Of a DNA stretch of 64,000 nucleotides, positions 51,461-59,886 are shown piece after piece. This DNA is from Amarobacter sp964507025 (GTDB taxonomy: Bacteria; Chloroflexota; Dehalococcoidia; Tepidiformales; Tepidiformaceae). A program made the position numbers and the translations under genes. The notes under the pieces were generated by a model. It did no database searches, had not been told where the DNA came from, and saw only the letters and a list, made by a program, of their open reading frames with translations. Numbering within the stretch: position 1 is the first letter of the stretch; each line of letters starts with the position of its first letter. The stretch spans positions 95,759 to 159,758 of the forward strand of contig CAZDOK010000008.1 of NCBI GenBank assembly GCA_964507025.1, read 5' to 3'.

Positions 51461-54400
51461 ACGGCCGCTCCCTTTCGAAGCTTCCCGATATCCAGGTTCA
51501 TGCCGGTCATCGCGAAGGACCATTCGCCGCGCAGTGGATCCGCGCCCACCCAGTGGTCGACCACGCGGTCGCCGTCAACCCACACGACCGCCAGGTAGAA
51601 GTTGCCCCGCTTGTTCAGGCAGGTGAGCGTCTCGTTCTTCGTGACGCAGACGGTCTCTGAGCCGACCTTGCGGCCCTTCACCTCGATGAAACGCAGCGCA
51701 CCATCGGTCTCTCGGCTCTCGATGTCCCAGCCGCGGTTCTCCTTGCTGACGTCGCGCGGCGAACGTCCAGCCGCGGCTTCCGCCGCCATCACATGAGCCA
51801 TCGCGATCGCCTCAATGTGGCGTGTCTCCCGGGTCTCTGCGTCGCGCTCCATCTCCGGAGCCTGTGGCCTGAGCATCGCGGCCGGGATGACCAGCGCACC
51901 TCCGTGGACCAGGGGCGGCTGGGCAGCGACGTCACGCTCGAGCTTGAGCTCGTTCATCCGCCGCTCCAGGCGTTCTTCGAGCTCATCGCACCGGCGCCGC
52001 GCGTTTGCGCTGTTGAGCCGGGGCTTCTTTCCGGCCTCCTCCTGGAGGCGCAGATCCTCCGCCCGGTGGTCCCAGTACTGGATTTCGCTCGTCAGGCGCG
52101 CCTTCACAGCTGCGGTCGTCTTCATGACCAGCGCTTCGCGCTCGCCGCGGACCTCCTGAAGATGGCCGCTCACGACTTGGACGATGCCGTGTACCGTTGC
52201 GAGGTCTTCGAGTTCAGCCGCGACCCAGTCGCGCTCCAGAACGGCTGTTTCCGCCGCGGCCCCGGTGTCTTCGAGTGGACGGTAGTCCAGGTAGGGCGCC
52301 GCCCCGGCCGTCACGGCCTTGCCATCAGCGTCGACCTCCACGTAGTCGACTCGCTTCGATATCACCCGGCGGTTGCCTTCCTTCGTTTGCCGGCCGTCGG
52401 TCACGTCACTCTCGATGGAGAACAGAACCCGGGGATTCGACGCCTCGTCTGAGTCGTCAACGAGGATTGCACCCCGGCGCAGCACGTCACGGTGGCGTTC
52501 GAGGAGCACGTCCACGACCGCGTCGAGGAGCGCATGGCCGGGCGCGACGAGCGCGGCGGGAGGCTTGCCGTCGACATTCACGTGCGCCTTGTCGAAGCAG
52601 ATCCGTTCGTACGTCTTCAGCACCGGGTCACCGCGGCCGATCACGCGGTCCCGCCGCCGGAGGTCAGCCGGCACGTGCGTGACCTGGTAACGCCCGGGCT
52701 CCCGCTTCGCAACGGACCCTCCGAGCAACGCGAAGGCGTCGACGAAGAACGACTCGATGAAGTGCGGGACCAGCCGCTTCGCCTCGGCCCGCTCCATCTC
52801 GTCCTTGAGCTCGCGCAAGCGGGCAGCGTTGATGGTCGTCGAGTCGAGTGCGCGCTCGTCAATGAGCCGGTGGAGAAACTCCTTGTCCCAGGTGGAGTCG
52901 ATCTTCTGTTCCAGGTAGGCGCGAGCCTCGTCGGTCGTGTTGTAGCGGATGGCTTCGAGCATGAGGTCCCGCAGCGCCACCTCGGTGAAAACGCGCCCGA
53001 GAACGTCGAACACCTTGCCCCCGAGTGCGGCGCGCTCTTCCTCCAGCTTCTCGAAGAGCCGGTGGTAGACGGCCCCCTCACGGGTCTGATAGGCGACGAT
53101 ATTCCACAGGTGGCAGACCTCGCGCTGGCCGAATCGATGGATGCGCCCGAACCGCTGCTCGATTCGGTTGGGGTTCCACGGCAGGTCGTAATTGACCATC
53201 AAATGGGCGCGCTGGAGGTTGACACCCTCGCCGGCGGCGTCGGTCGCCACCAGGACCAGGGCGTCAGCCTCGTTCACGAAGCGGGCCTGCGCCTTTCGGC
53301 GCTCCTCGCGCAGTAGTCCGCCGTGAATCTGAACGACGGCTTCGGGCCGGCCCAGCAGGCCGCCGATGCGCTCAACCAGGTAGTTCAGCGTGTCCCGGTG
53401 CTCGGTGAAGATCACGAGCTTCCGGCGGCCGCCGTGCAGGTCGAACATCTCCGGGTTCTCCAACACGTCGCGCAGCTTGTCCCACTTCCGGTCGACCTTG
53501 GACCTTCGAACCTCCTCCGCCATCCGCGCGAGGCGTCGAAGGCTCTCAATCTCCTTCTGCAGCTCGACAACCGTTGTCGCGGCGCTCGCCAGGTCGACGA
53601 TCTCCTGCGCCTCCGACTCGGTTTCTTCCTCCAGGTCGTCTTCCAAATCCTCGGCGGTGGCCGACCCTCGAACGTCGATTCCGAAGTCGATGCGGTCGTC
53701 CTGGAACTCTGCCGCCCGTTTCGCCTGGCGCGCTTCCTCAAGCTTCTGCTCCAACCGCTTCAAGCGGCGCTTCAACGACTCGTGGATCGCTGCTGGAGAC
53801 GAGGCAAGACGCCGCTGGAGGATCGTCAGGGCGAAGCCTACTACCGTTCGCCGCCGGTCACCGCCGGCCTCGGCGGCGAGCTTTTCGGCGCGGTTCATCT
53901 CTTCGGAGACGTAGCGCGTGACCTCCTCGTAGAGCACCGCCTCGTCCCCGGACAGCTCGTAGTTCACCGTGTAGGCCCGGCGCTCGGGAAAGAGCGGCTT
54001 TCCATCGAAGCCGACCAGCTCCTCCTTGAGCATTCGCCGCATCATGTCGGAGGCATCGACCTGTCGGCTCCCTTCGCGTGCCCGGCCCTCGAACCGGTCG
54101 GCATCGAGCAGGCCCAAGAACAGCTGGAAGTCCTCTTCCTTCCCACGATGCGGCGTCGCCGTCATCAACAGCAGGTGGCGCGTCTTCTCACCCAGCAGCT
54201 CACCGAGGTGGTAGCGGGCGGTGTACTTCACTTCGTTCCCGAAGTACGTCGCGCTCATCTTGTGCGCTTCGTCCACGACTACAAGGTCCCAGTCTTCCGC
54301 TGCCCGCAGTCGATCCATGTTCTCGTCCTGCTTCAGCAGGTCGATACGACTGATGACCAGGCGACGCTCCGAAAACGGGTTGTTGGAGACAGAAGCTTCG

Positions 54401-54963
54401 ATCTCAGGCCGTCCGACGAGGTCGAAGTTGAGCCGGAACTTCTCGCTCAGCTCCTCCTGCCACTGATCGCCGAGGTTGGCCGGACAGACGATCAAGCAAC
54501 GTTCGAGATCGCCGCGGAGCATCAGCTCGCGAATCAGGAGGCCGGCCATGATGGTCTTGCCGGCGCCGGGGTCGTCCGCCAGGAGGAAGCGAAGTGGCTG
54601 CCGCCCGAGCATCTCGCCGTAGACCGCGGCGATCTGGTGGGGGAGCGGAACCACGTTCGAAATGTGGACCGCCAGCATCGGGTCGAAGAGGTAGGCGAGC
54701 TTGATGCGCTGTGCCTCAGACACGAGCCGGAATAGGTGCCCGTCTCCGTCGAACGCCCACTGACGGCCCGCATCGACGACGCGGAGCCGATGTTCGTCGC
54801 TGCGGAAGAGGAGTTGCTGGCCGACGGTGCCTGCGTGGTCGTCGCGGTAGATGACGGTGGCGCTGGATGACCCGTGACATTTCACGCTGACGACGGACAC
54901 CGCGACGCCGGGCACGATGCCCTCAACGACGGTCCCGACGGTCAGTTCCTCAAGCGCGGCCAA
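51457..54963 (-). CDS. SNF2-family helicase with C-terminal DUF3883
   Basis: About 1,168 residues from a TTG at 54961-54963 with an AGAGG site (the start is uncertain; the frame runs to 55125). SNF2 motifs: I DPGAGKT (131-137), II DEAH (231-234), III TATPHRG, and VI QRFGRIHRFGQ. A coiled-coil insert rich in Glu/Arg lies at about 420-530. The last 130 residues hold DUF3883 with D-(x)n-EVKGR, a PD-(D/E)XK-like core. Similar helicases include DrmD of DISARM class 1 and BrxHII of BREX. Likely the motor of the cassette, and the first gene of the operon. Confidence 0.9.
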   Translation of the reverse strand: MAALEELTVGTVVEGIVPGVAVSVVSVKCHGSSSATVIYRDDHAGTVGQQLLFRSDEHRLRVVDAGRQWAFDGDGHLFRLVSEAQRIKLAYLFDPMLAVHISNVVPLPHQIAAVYGEMLGRQPLRFLLADDPGAGKTIMAGLLIRELMLRGDLERCLIVCPANLGDQWQEELSEKFRLNFDLVGRPEIEASVSNNPFSERRLVISRIDLLKQDENMDRLRAAEDWDLVVVDEAHKMSATYFGNEVKYTARYHLGELLGEKTRHLLLMTATPHRGKEEDFQLFLGLLDADRFEGRAREGSRQVDASDMMRRMLKEELVGFDGKPLFPERRAYTVNYELSGDEAVLYEEVTRYVSEEMNRAEKLAAEAGGDRRRTVVGFALTILQRRLASSPAAIHESLKRRLKRLEQKLEEARQAKRAAEFQDDRIDFGIDVRGSATAEDLEDDLEEETESEAQEIVDLASAATTVVELQKEIESLRRLARMAEEVRRSKVDRKWDKLRDVLENPEMFDLHGGRRKLVIFTEHRDTLNYLVERIGGLLGRPEAVVQIHGGLLREERRKAQARFVNEADALVLVATDAAGEGVNLQRAHLMVNYDLPWNPNRIEQRFGRIHRFGQREVCHLWNIVAYQTREGAVYHRLFEKLEEERAALGGKVFDVLGRVFTEVALRDLMLEAIRYNTTDEARAYLEQKIDSTWDKEFLHRLIDERALDSTTINAARLRELKDEMERAEAKRLVPHFIESFFVDAFALLGGSVAKREPGRYQVTHVPADLRRRDRVIGRGDPVLKTYERICFDKAHVNVDGKPPAALVAPGHALLDAVVDVLLERHRDVLRRGAILVDDSDEASNPRVLFSIESDVTDGRQTKEGNRRVISKRVDYVEVDADGKAVTAGAAPYLDYRPLEDTGAAAETAVLERDWVAAELEDLATVHGIVQVVSGHLQEVRGEREALVMKTTAAVKARLTSEIQYWDHRAEDLRLQEEAGKKPRLNSANARRRCDELEERLERRMNELKLERDVAAQPPLVHGGALVIPAAMLRPQAPEMERDAETRETRHIEAIAMAHVMAAEAAAGRSPRDVSKENRGWDIESRETDGALRFIEVKGRKVGSETVCVTKNETLTCLNKRGNFYLAVVWVDGDRVVDHWVGADPLRGEWSFAMTGMNLDIGKLRKGAAV

Positions 54964-55324
54964 TCCAGTCCTCTGGCGTCGAATGATACTCGGCAAGAGG
55001 TGGAGGGGCAGCCGCCCGGGGATCTGATCGGCCCGACGGCAGGGCGGATGGTTGTCGAGGACCGCTGGCACTCGAGAGTTTGCTATGCATCGACTCAGCG
55101 AACGGAGGGCAAACCTGTGCCCCAAGCCGAGGCGAGTTCACGGTTGGCGTCGTTATTCGGCCCGGGCGGCACGGTCAGCCAGAGAGCTTGGAGTGGCGAC
55201 AGTCATCGACAAGGCCCCCCTGTTGTTCCGCCCATCTTGCGTGCTCAGGCCCCAGGGGGCAGAAGGCCTCGTTCCCGACACCTGCAACCGTGCAACTCGT
55301 CACAATGGCAGCTCAGGTGCTCGA
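54964..55324. other. 361-bp gap between helicase start and integrase end
   Basis: No gene supported. It should hold the helicase operon promoter on the minus strand. No tRNA-like core or clear repeat was seen here, so the integrase does not sit beside an attachment site on this side. Confidence 0.4.
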
Positions 55325-56482
55325 TCACCCGCGTCCCCCGGTCAACACATCGCTCATTCGGCCGACCGCCTCGTTTTGGAGTTCCTGGGATAGGTGCGCG
55401 TATGTCGAGAGCGTGAGCGATACCTGCGAATGGCCCAGGCGTTCTGCGATGACCTTGATCGGCACACCCTGCGCCAGGAGAAACGAAGCCGACGCGTGTC
55501 GCAGGTCGTGGAAGCGCTGCTTCCGTATGCCGAGTGGAACGAGGAAGTCCTGGAACTGGTGGGTCACGGTCGAGGCATGAAGGGGGAGACCGGTGGGCGA
55601 GGCGAACACAAGGTCCCCGCCTGCCCACTTCGGCCCGGCTCCGAGCCGCTCTTCCCCTTGATGCGCCCGGTGGGCTTTGAGCAGCCGAGGGGTGGTGGAA
55701 GTGAACGCGACCGAGCGACGGCTTGAGGCGCTCTTCGGTTCGTCGAAAATGGTCACGCCCTTGATTCGTTGTTTCGCCCGCACAATGCGCGCCGAACCCG
55801 CGGTCAGGTCCACGTCTGACCAGCGTAGACCTAGCAGTTCTCCCTGTCTCGCACCCGTGTCGAGGGCAAGGACGAACAGCGCGCCAAGGCGGTGTTTCGG
55901 AGCGGCCGCAACGAGTCGCTGAGCCTCCTCAGGCGTCAAAGGAGCAGGTGGTCGCCGTTCCACCTTTGGCGCGTCCGAAAGGGCCGCGACGTTGCGCACC
56001 AGGCGACCACGTTTCATTGCCCAGCCGAGCGCAGAGCGCAGGATTGACCGCATGTACTGGCATGTACGAGGGCTCAATCCCTCTGCTGCCTTCAGGTCAA
56101 GGAACCTGTCGACATCCTCCGGTGTGAGGCGTGCAAGCCGAACCCGGCCAAGACCCGGAATGAGATGGCGCCGGACGTAATGCTCATACGAGACAAACGT
56201 CGATGGCCGGACGGTGCGACGGGCGGTTGTGTCGAGCCACTCCGAGAGGAAGCTCTCCACGGTGACACGGTTGTCCGGTTGCGGTTCGCCGCGTTCCGCC
56301 CGCAAGGAAGCCAGCCGCATGAGCCGCTGTGCGTCAGCTTTCGAGTCGCCATAGACCGTTCGGCGAACACCGGGCGACACGGTGACACGACCCATCCATC
56401 GCCCGTTTGGGAGCTGCGTTAGGGAGCCGTCGCCTCGCCCGCGGCGCAGCCTGTGAGGTTGGGTTGCGGTGTCTGACTGCAC
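55325..56482 (-). CDS. Tyrosine recombinase (phage-type integrase)
   Basis: 385 residues from the GTG at 56480-56482 with a GGAGAG site (a GTG at 56524 lacks one). N-terminal arm-binding domain (GDGSLTQLPNGRWMGRV), SAM-like core-binding domain at about 75-155, catalytic domain with Arg in TGARQGELLGL, HDLRH, LGH and the Tyr in LTLSTYAHL. All catalytic residues are present, so it is probably active. It would recombine at a tRNA 3' end and is accompanied by an Xis-like gene on the other side of a divergent control region. Confidence 0.93.
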   Translation of the reverse strand: MQSDTATQPHRLRRGRGDGSLTQLPNGRWMGRVTVSPGVRRTVYGDSKADAQRLMRLASLRAERGEPQPDNRVTVESFLSEWLDTTARRTVRPSTFVSYEHYVRRHLIPGLGRVRLARLTPEDVDRFLDLKAAEGLSPRTCQYMRSILRSALGWAMKRGRLVRNVAALSDAPKVERRPPAPLTPEEAQRLVAAAPKHRLGALFVLALDTGARQGELLGLRWSDVDLTAGSARIVRAKQRIKGVTIFDEPKSASSRRSVAFTSTTPRLLKAHRAHQGEERLGAGPKWAGGDLVFASPTGLPLHASTVTHQFQDFLVPLGIRKQRFHDLRHASASFLLAQGVPIKVIAERLGHSQVSLTLSTYAHLSQELQNEAVGRMSDVLTGGRG

Positions 56483-56760
56483 TGACAAGCACTCTCCGAC
56501 GGCTATGGGTACGCACGCTTGCACGGGAATTACCCAAAGAATGCACGGAGATCGTAGTCAGATAATGCCTCCAAATGCAAATAGTGACCATGCGTTTAGG
56601 CGATGACATAGGCGTTTGATTGCATGAAAGATAGGAAAAGACCGGCGTGATATTTGGACGCTATCAATCTGGAATCGTAAGGCCATCGACATACTTGGCG
56701 CGCGGTGCGTGACGTACAGACTCGCGTGAGTACACGCACGTGACACAGTGGAGGACTTAG
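56483..56760. promoter_or_regulatory. AT-richer divergent control region, int/xis
   Basis: 278 bp with visibly lower GC than the flanks. Three CGTGA(C/G) units occur near 56708-56745. It should hold the divergent int and xis promoters and Xis or repressor sites. Confidence 0.5.
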
Positions 56761-56985
56761 ATGGAAAAGCTTTTACTCACAGTTTCGGAGGCCGCCGATC
56801 AGGTCGGCCTGAGCCGTAGCAAGCTCTACGCACTCGTCTTGCGCGGCGAAGTCCCCTCGGTCCAGATTGGCCGTGCCCGGCGCATCCCGGTTGACGCGCT
56901 CTGCGAGTGGGTGCGGGGTCTGGACAGCGATGTGTGGTCCGCGACCGCTAGTCCCGTTCGCCGTAGGGGCGGTGCAACCCGGTGA
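56761..56985 (+). CDS. Excisionase-like MerR/HTH-17 DNA-binding protein
   Basis: 74 residues, ATG with a GGAGGAC site. The HTH-17 pattern is complete: LTVSEAADQVGLSRSKLYALVLRGEVPSVQIGRARRIPVDAL. Proteins of this type act as recombination directionality factors or regulators of integrating elements. Divergent from the integrase. Confidence 0.88.
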   Translation: MEKLLLTVSEAADQVGLSRSKLYALVLRGEVPSVQIGRARRIPVDALCEWVRGLDSDVWSATASPVRRRGGATR

Positions 56986-57072
56986 ACGAGCAACTCCACT
57001 TTGCTGCTCAACGCTTCGACGCGGCGACGCCTCGCGTTCGCCTGTTCACATCTCGGCGACGGGAGGCCTCGC

Positions 57073-57510
57073 GTGCGCGTGTTAGATAACTACTACTCCG
57101 ACGATTCCGACGATTCCGACAACGTGGACTCGCCCAACGACTGCTCCGCACAACCTGACTGCCCGTGGGTCGAGCAAGGGGTGCCGAATCTTTCTCATGA
57201 GGCAAAGCAGCTCGCGCCCCTGTTGAATCCGGAGCCGCGAGAGTTGAGGCGAAGGCTGGTACGCATCTTGGCCCTAGAGGGCGTGAAAGACCCTGACGTG
57301 ATGGTGACCACGATACCGTTGGGTGCATTGGCATACGGCGCGTTGGTGCTCTACCGCGCACGTGAACGCACCGCGCAAGTGAACCACGGGGGAGGCTACT
57401 TGATGGGGATCGCTCTAAGAACGCGGCCGGCGCCGGAGTTGTTGGATTACGGTTTTCTTCGCGCGTGGGATGACGCCCCAGAGACTGGTGGGCTATTCCC
57501 CCTCACGTGA
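57073..57510 (+). CDS. Unknown acidic protein, 145 aa
   Basis: Starts at a GTG with a GGGAGG site. The N-terminus contains a DSDDSDN stretch made by a 9-bp tandem repeat near 57100. The remainder (LRRRLVRILALEGVKDPDVMVTTIPLGALAYGALVLYR) is helical and resembles nothing I recognise. It overlaps the next gene by 4 bases. Confidence 0.6.
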   Translation: MRVLDNYYSDDSDDSDNVDSPNDCSAQPDCPWVEQGVPNLSHEAKQLAPLLNPEPRELRRRLVRILALEGVKDPDVMVTTIPLGALAYGALVLYRARERTAQVNHGGGYLMGIALRTRPAPELLDYGFLRAWDDAPETGGLFPLT

Positions 57511-57893
57511 GGCGCGTCGGGAGCAAGAAGAACCGGACGACGAGGGACAGCGAGGGATTCCGGCGTTTCCCGACACAGCGCGGGGAGGGTTTTAACCTGG
57601 CGTACTTACGTTCCCTGCGCGAGTCTCGTCGCTGCACGGCGACCACGAGGGGCGGTCTGCCTTGCCGGGCGTTCGTCATGTGGGACTCCCCACACAAGTT
57701 GTGTCTCGTTCACTCTGGACTCGGCCACCACGGCCCGCAGCCGTGGTGGCGTGCCTCATCCCATGTCTACGCTCGGTACCCTCGTTGCAACTGCGAGGCG
57801 TATGGCTGGCCCCACCGCCCTGGTGGGGGCGCCTGCATCTGGCCCGAAGGCCTGATCCGCTTGGCGGCTGAGAAGTCGGTGCCTCGAAGTTAA
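57507..57893 (+). CDS. Small Cys/His zinc-finger-like protein
   Basis: 128 residues; the GTG overlaps the previous stop (GTGA). The motif RRCTATTRGGLPCRAF...KLCLVHSGLGHHG has the spacing of small phage or plasmid zinc fingers (C-x7-C-x-n-C-x2-H). A second CNCEAYGWPHRPGGG segment follows. Role unknown; probably element-borne. Confidence 0.65.
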   Translation: MRRVGSKKNRTTRDSEGFRRFPTQRGEGFNLAYLRSLRESRRCTATTRGGLPCRAFVMWDSPHKLCLVHSGLGHHGPQPWWRASSHVYARYPRCNCEAYGWPHRPGGGACIWPEGLIRLAAEKSVPRS

Positions 57894-58063
57894 CCGCTCG
57901 CCGTGTCCAGCGAGTCGAGCTCCTTCAGGAGCACCCGCCGGGCCCAGGTTGATGCATCGAGGTGCTCCTGCTCAGCTGCGTGCTGGATTCGCTCTCGGTC
58001 CGCCGGCGAGAGTCGAATCTGCAGGAATTCCGATTTCGGCAGGGCTGGACGTTTCGCGGGCAT
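57890..58063 (-). CDS. Small ribbon-helix-helix-like protein (57 aa)
   Basis: ATG at 58061-58063 with a TTGGAG site, TAA at 57890-57892, overlapping the convergent gene by 4 bases. Sequence starts MPAKRPALPKSEFLQIRLSP and continues with two helices (ADRERIQHAAEQEHLDAST, WARRVLLKEL): the strand-helix-helix shape of Arc/CopG regulators. Divergent from the XRE gene. Confidence 0.7.
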   Translation of the reverse strand: MPAKRPALPKSEFLQIRLSPADRERIQHAAEQEHLDASTWARRVLLKELDSLDTASG

Positions 58064-58101
58064 GGCTCCAAGGTAGCGGAACGGCTTGCTTTGGAGGTCA
58101 C

Positions 58102-58119
58102 ACGATGTGTTACGATGTG
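58102..58119. promoter_or_regulatory. Two ACGATGTG repeats, 10 bp apart, before the XRE gene
   Basis: ACGATGTG at 58102-58109 and 58112-58119, one helical turn apart, in the divergent region between the ribbon-helix-helix and XRE genes. TACGAT (58111-58116) could be the -10, so a bound repressor would block it. Confidence 0.45.
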
Positions 58120-58149
58120 GGGCGTGAATTACTCAAAGGAGCTGACCCC

Positions 58150-58539
58150 ATGGCAAACGGAATCGGACCGTTCGTGAGAAGGATGCGTGAGAGCGCGATG
58201 ATGACGCAGGATGAGGTGGCCACGCGCGCGGGGCTCTCGCGGTCCTACCTCAGCCGCCTCGAGACCGGCGAAATTGCAAGCCCTTCTGCCGACTTTCTCC
58301 TGCGGATAGCCAGGGCGATCGGCATTCATCCAGACATGCTCTTCAAGGCGGCTGGGTACACTCGCACCGGTGCCGCCAGTGACGACGAGCGGCAGGCCGT
58401 ACTGGATTGGCTCGCCGCGGAGACCCAGACATGGACGGCAGACGAGCTCGGGCACTGGGGCAGGCTGATGATCCATGCGCGCGAGTCCACGCTTGAGTGG
58501 CGGACACGCCACACAGGCACTCTTGGCAGGGAGCGCTGA
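58150..58539 (+). CDS. XRE-family transcriptional regulator
   Basis: 129 residues, ATG with an AAAGGAGC site. The N-terminal HTH is typical (MTQDEVATRAGLSRSYLSRLETGE, residues about 17-40). The C-terminal 60 residues are helical and probably dimerise. Likely the maintenance or lysogeny-type repressor of the element, controlling itself and the divergent ribbon-helix-helix gene. Confidence 0.88.
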   Translation: MANGIGPFVRRMRESAMMTQDEVATRAGLSRSYLSRLETGEIASPSADFLLRIARAIGIHPDMLFKAAGYTRTGAASDDERQAVLDWLAAETQTWTADELGHWGRLMIHARESTLEWRTRHTGTLGRER

Positions 58540-58548
58540 AGCCTGCCG

Positions 58549-58572
58549 GAGTTTCTAGTTGCCTAGAAACTC
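58549..58572 (+). terminator. Perfect 10-bp hairpin after the XRE gene
   Basis: Stem 58549-58558 with 58563-58572 and a 4-base loop, 10 bp past the stop. No T-run follows (TCGGG), so it may also protect an RNA end. Confidence 0.55.
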
Positions 58573-59394
58573 TCGGGAAGGACCGGGGCCACGTTTACGG
58601 GTGGGACGGGCATCTTCGAACCGCCCAGCGGCGTGGTTTCGCCGGCCCGCCGGGTCAACTCCGCCTATCAGGTTCAAATCGCGATGACTTGGGTGTAAGT
58701 TGGGTGTCAGGAAAGTGTAGGAATTTCGCCTCGTTTCAGTGTGCATGGCTGTTCGGCGAGCCCGTCCGTCAGGCCCCGGCTGCCCGCTCGGTGCGCCACC
58801 TTCCTCCTCCCCGCCCGGCGCCGTGCCACTCCCGGCTGCTCTCGCCTTTTCGTCCTGCCCTGCGCGGTCGCGGCGAAGCCGCAGGTTCCACTCCGCCCGG
58901 CTTCATCGCCGCGCTCCGAGGACGAATAACTCCGGCCTCCGCGGTCCCTCCGGGGTAGGGATTCTGTTCCGCGCTCCGGCCTCCCATGTGCGTGGCCCGC
59001 CTCCAACCACCACCACCGGCGGGCCACCAGCCGGGCCGGACCTCCGGGGCGGGCGCGCCAGTCGCCCAGGCTGTTTGTAACGCGCCCCTCCGGCCGGCCC
59101 GGAGAGCTGCGACTGCCGCATGATTCGTTCCTTCGCACGCGATAAGCGGGACCCCCGCAGACGCAGCCTTCTTCCCGGGTCTGCTGATTCAGCAAGACGC
59201 ACCCGCCTTCCTTGGAACGCTACTCGCCAGCCCCGTTTCGACGTATTGGTTTCAACAAGGCGCACCGCCCGCCCGTTTCGCGCCAATCCGTGTCGTCTTC
59301 TCCGTTTCCGCCCGCTCTGCTGACTTACGCCCTTGTCTTCCCCCACCCCCTCTGCCAAACTCCCTCCCAATCGCTGCACGCGAGCGGACTCACT
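58573..59394. other. About 820 bp without a supported gene
   Basis: Long frames here have implausible Arg/Gly/Pro composition and no ribosome sites. Two TTGGGTGT units occur at 58689-58696 and 58700-58707. The plus strand is pyrimidine-rich from about 58750 to 59350. It may be an insertion junction or the remains of an eroded gene, and should hold the promoter for the 59.4-63.3 kb module. Confidence 0.5.
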
Positions 59395-59886
59395 ATGGCC
59401 CAGGTCGTCATCGAAAACCCCATCCTCAACTCGCCCTACGAGGAGCCGAGTAGCTACCGACTGTTCGATGACGACGGCATCACCAACGAGATCGCCACTG
59501 GTCGCCGCCCCAGCTCCTACTTCGTGCCCATTGCCGCGCTAGAGAAGCCCGGCGCCGATGAGCTCACCGTCGAGATCCACGGTCTCGATGTCTACGACCC
59601 AACAACGGGCGTCATCCGCAACAGCTCAACCGACGACATCGCCTGCTGGTTCATCGATACGAACTACAACGCCGAGAGCTTCTTCGTCCGTCACGCCTAC
59701 TTCACCGGCGGCGACAAACCCTACGAACGCCTCCAGCGCACCCTCCGCGGCGAAATCGACGAGGACGCCTGGGCTTCCCTTTACTCGACCCGCAGCCGCC
59801 CCTTCCCCCGCCCCGAAACCGGCCGCATCGCCGTCAAGGTCATCAACCACTACGGCGATGAGGTGCTGAAGGTGTACGAGGTATGA
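59395..59886 (+). CDS. Type III restriction-modification scar: Res start joined to Mod end
   Basis: 163 residues. The first 45 (VIENPILNSPYEEPSSYRLF, GITNEI, RRPSSYFVPI) match what I remember of the start of type III Res-like proteins. From about residue 60 (VYDPTTGVIR, DDIACWFIDTNYN, SFFVRHAYF, KVINHYGDEVLKVYEV) it matches the tail of type III Mod methylases. A deletion that removed most of both genes would leave this fusion. It keeps an intact frame and an ATGA overlap with the next gene, so it may still be translated, if only to couple expression. Confidence 0.6.
   Translation: MAQVVIENPILNSPYEEPSSYRLFDDDGITNEIATGRRPSSYFVPIAALEKPGADELTVEIHGLDVYDPTTGVIRNSSTDDIACWFIDTNYNAESFFVRHAYFTGGDKPYERLQRTLRGEIDEDAWASLYSTRSRPFPRPETGRIAVKVINHYGDEVLKVYEV

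Noticed and set aside
40875..54963. A complete BREX type 3 or DISARM system
   Set aside because: No PglZ phosphatase, BrxA, BrxB, BrxF, DrmA, DrmB or DrmC gene is visible in the window; only the ATPase, methylase and helicase parts are shared.
58903..59379. A 158-residue gene on the minus strand
   Set aside because: Arg/Gly/Pro-rich with no motif or ribosome site; looks like a chance open frame in GC-rich DNA.
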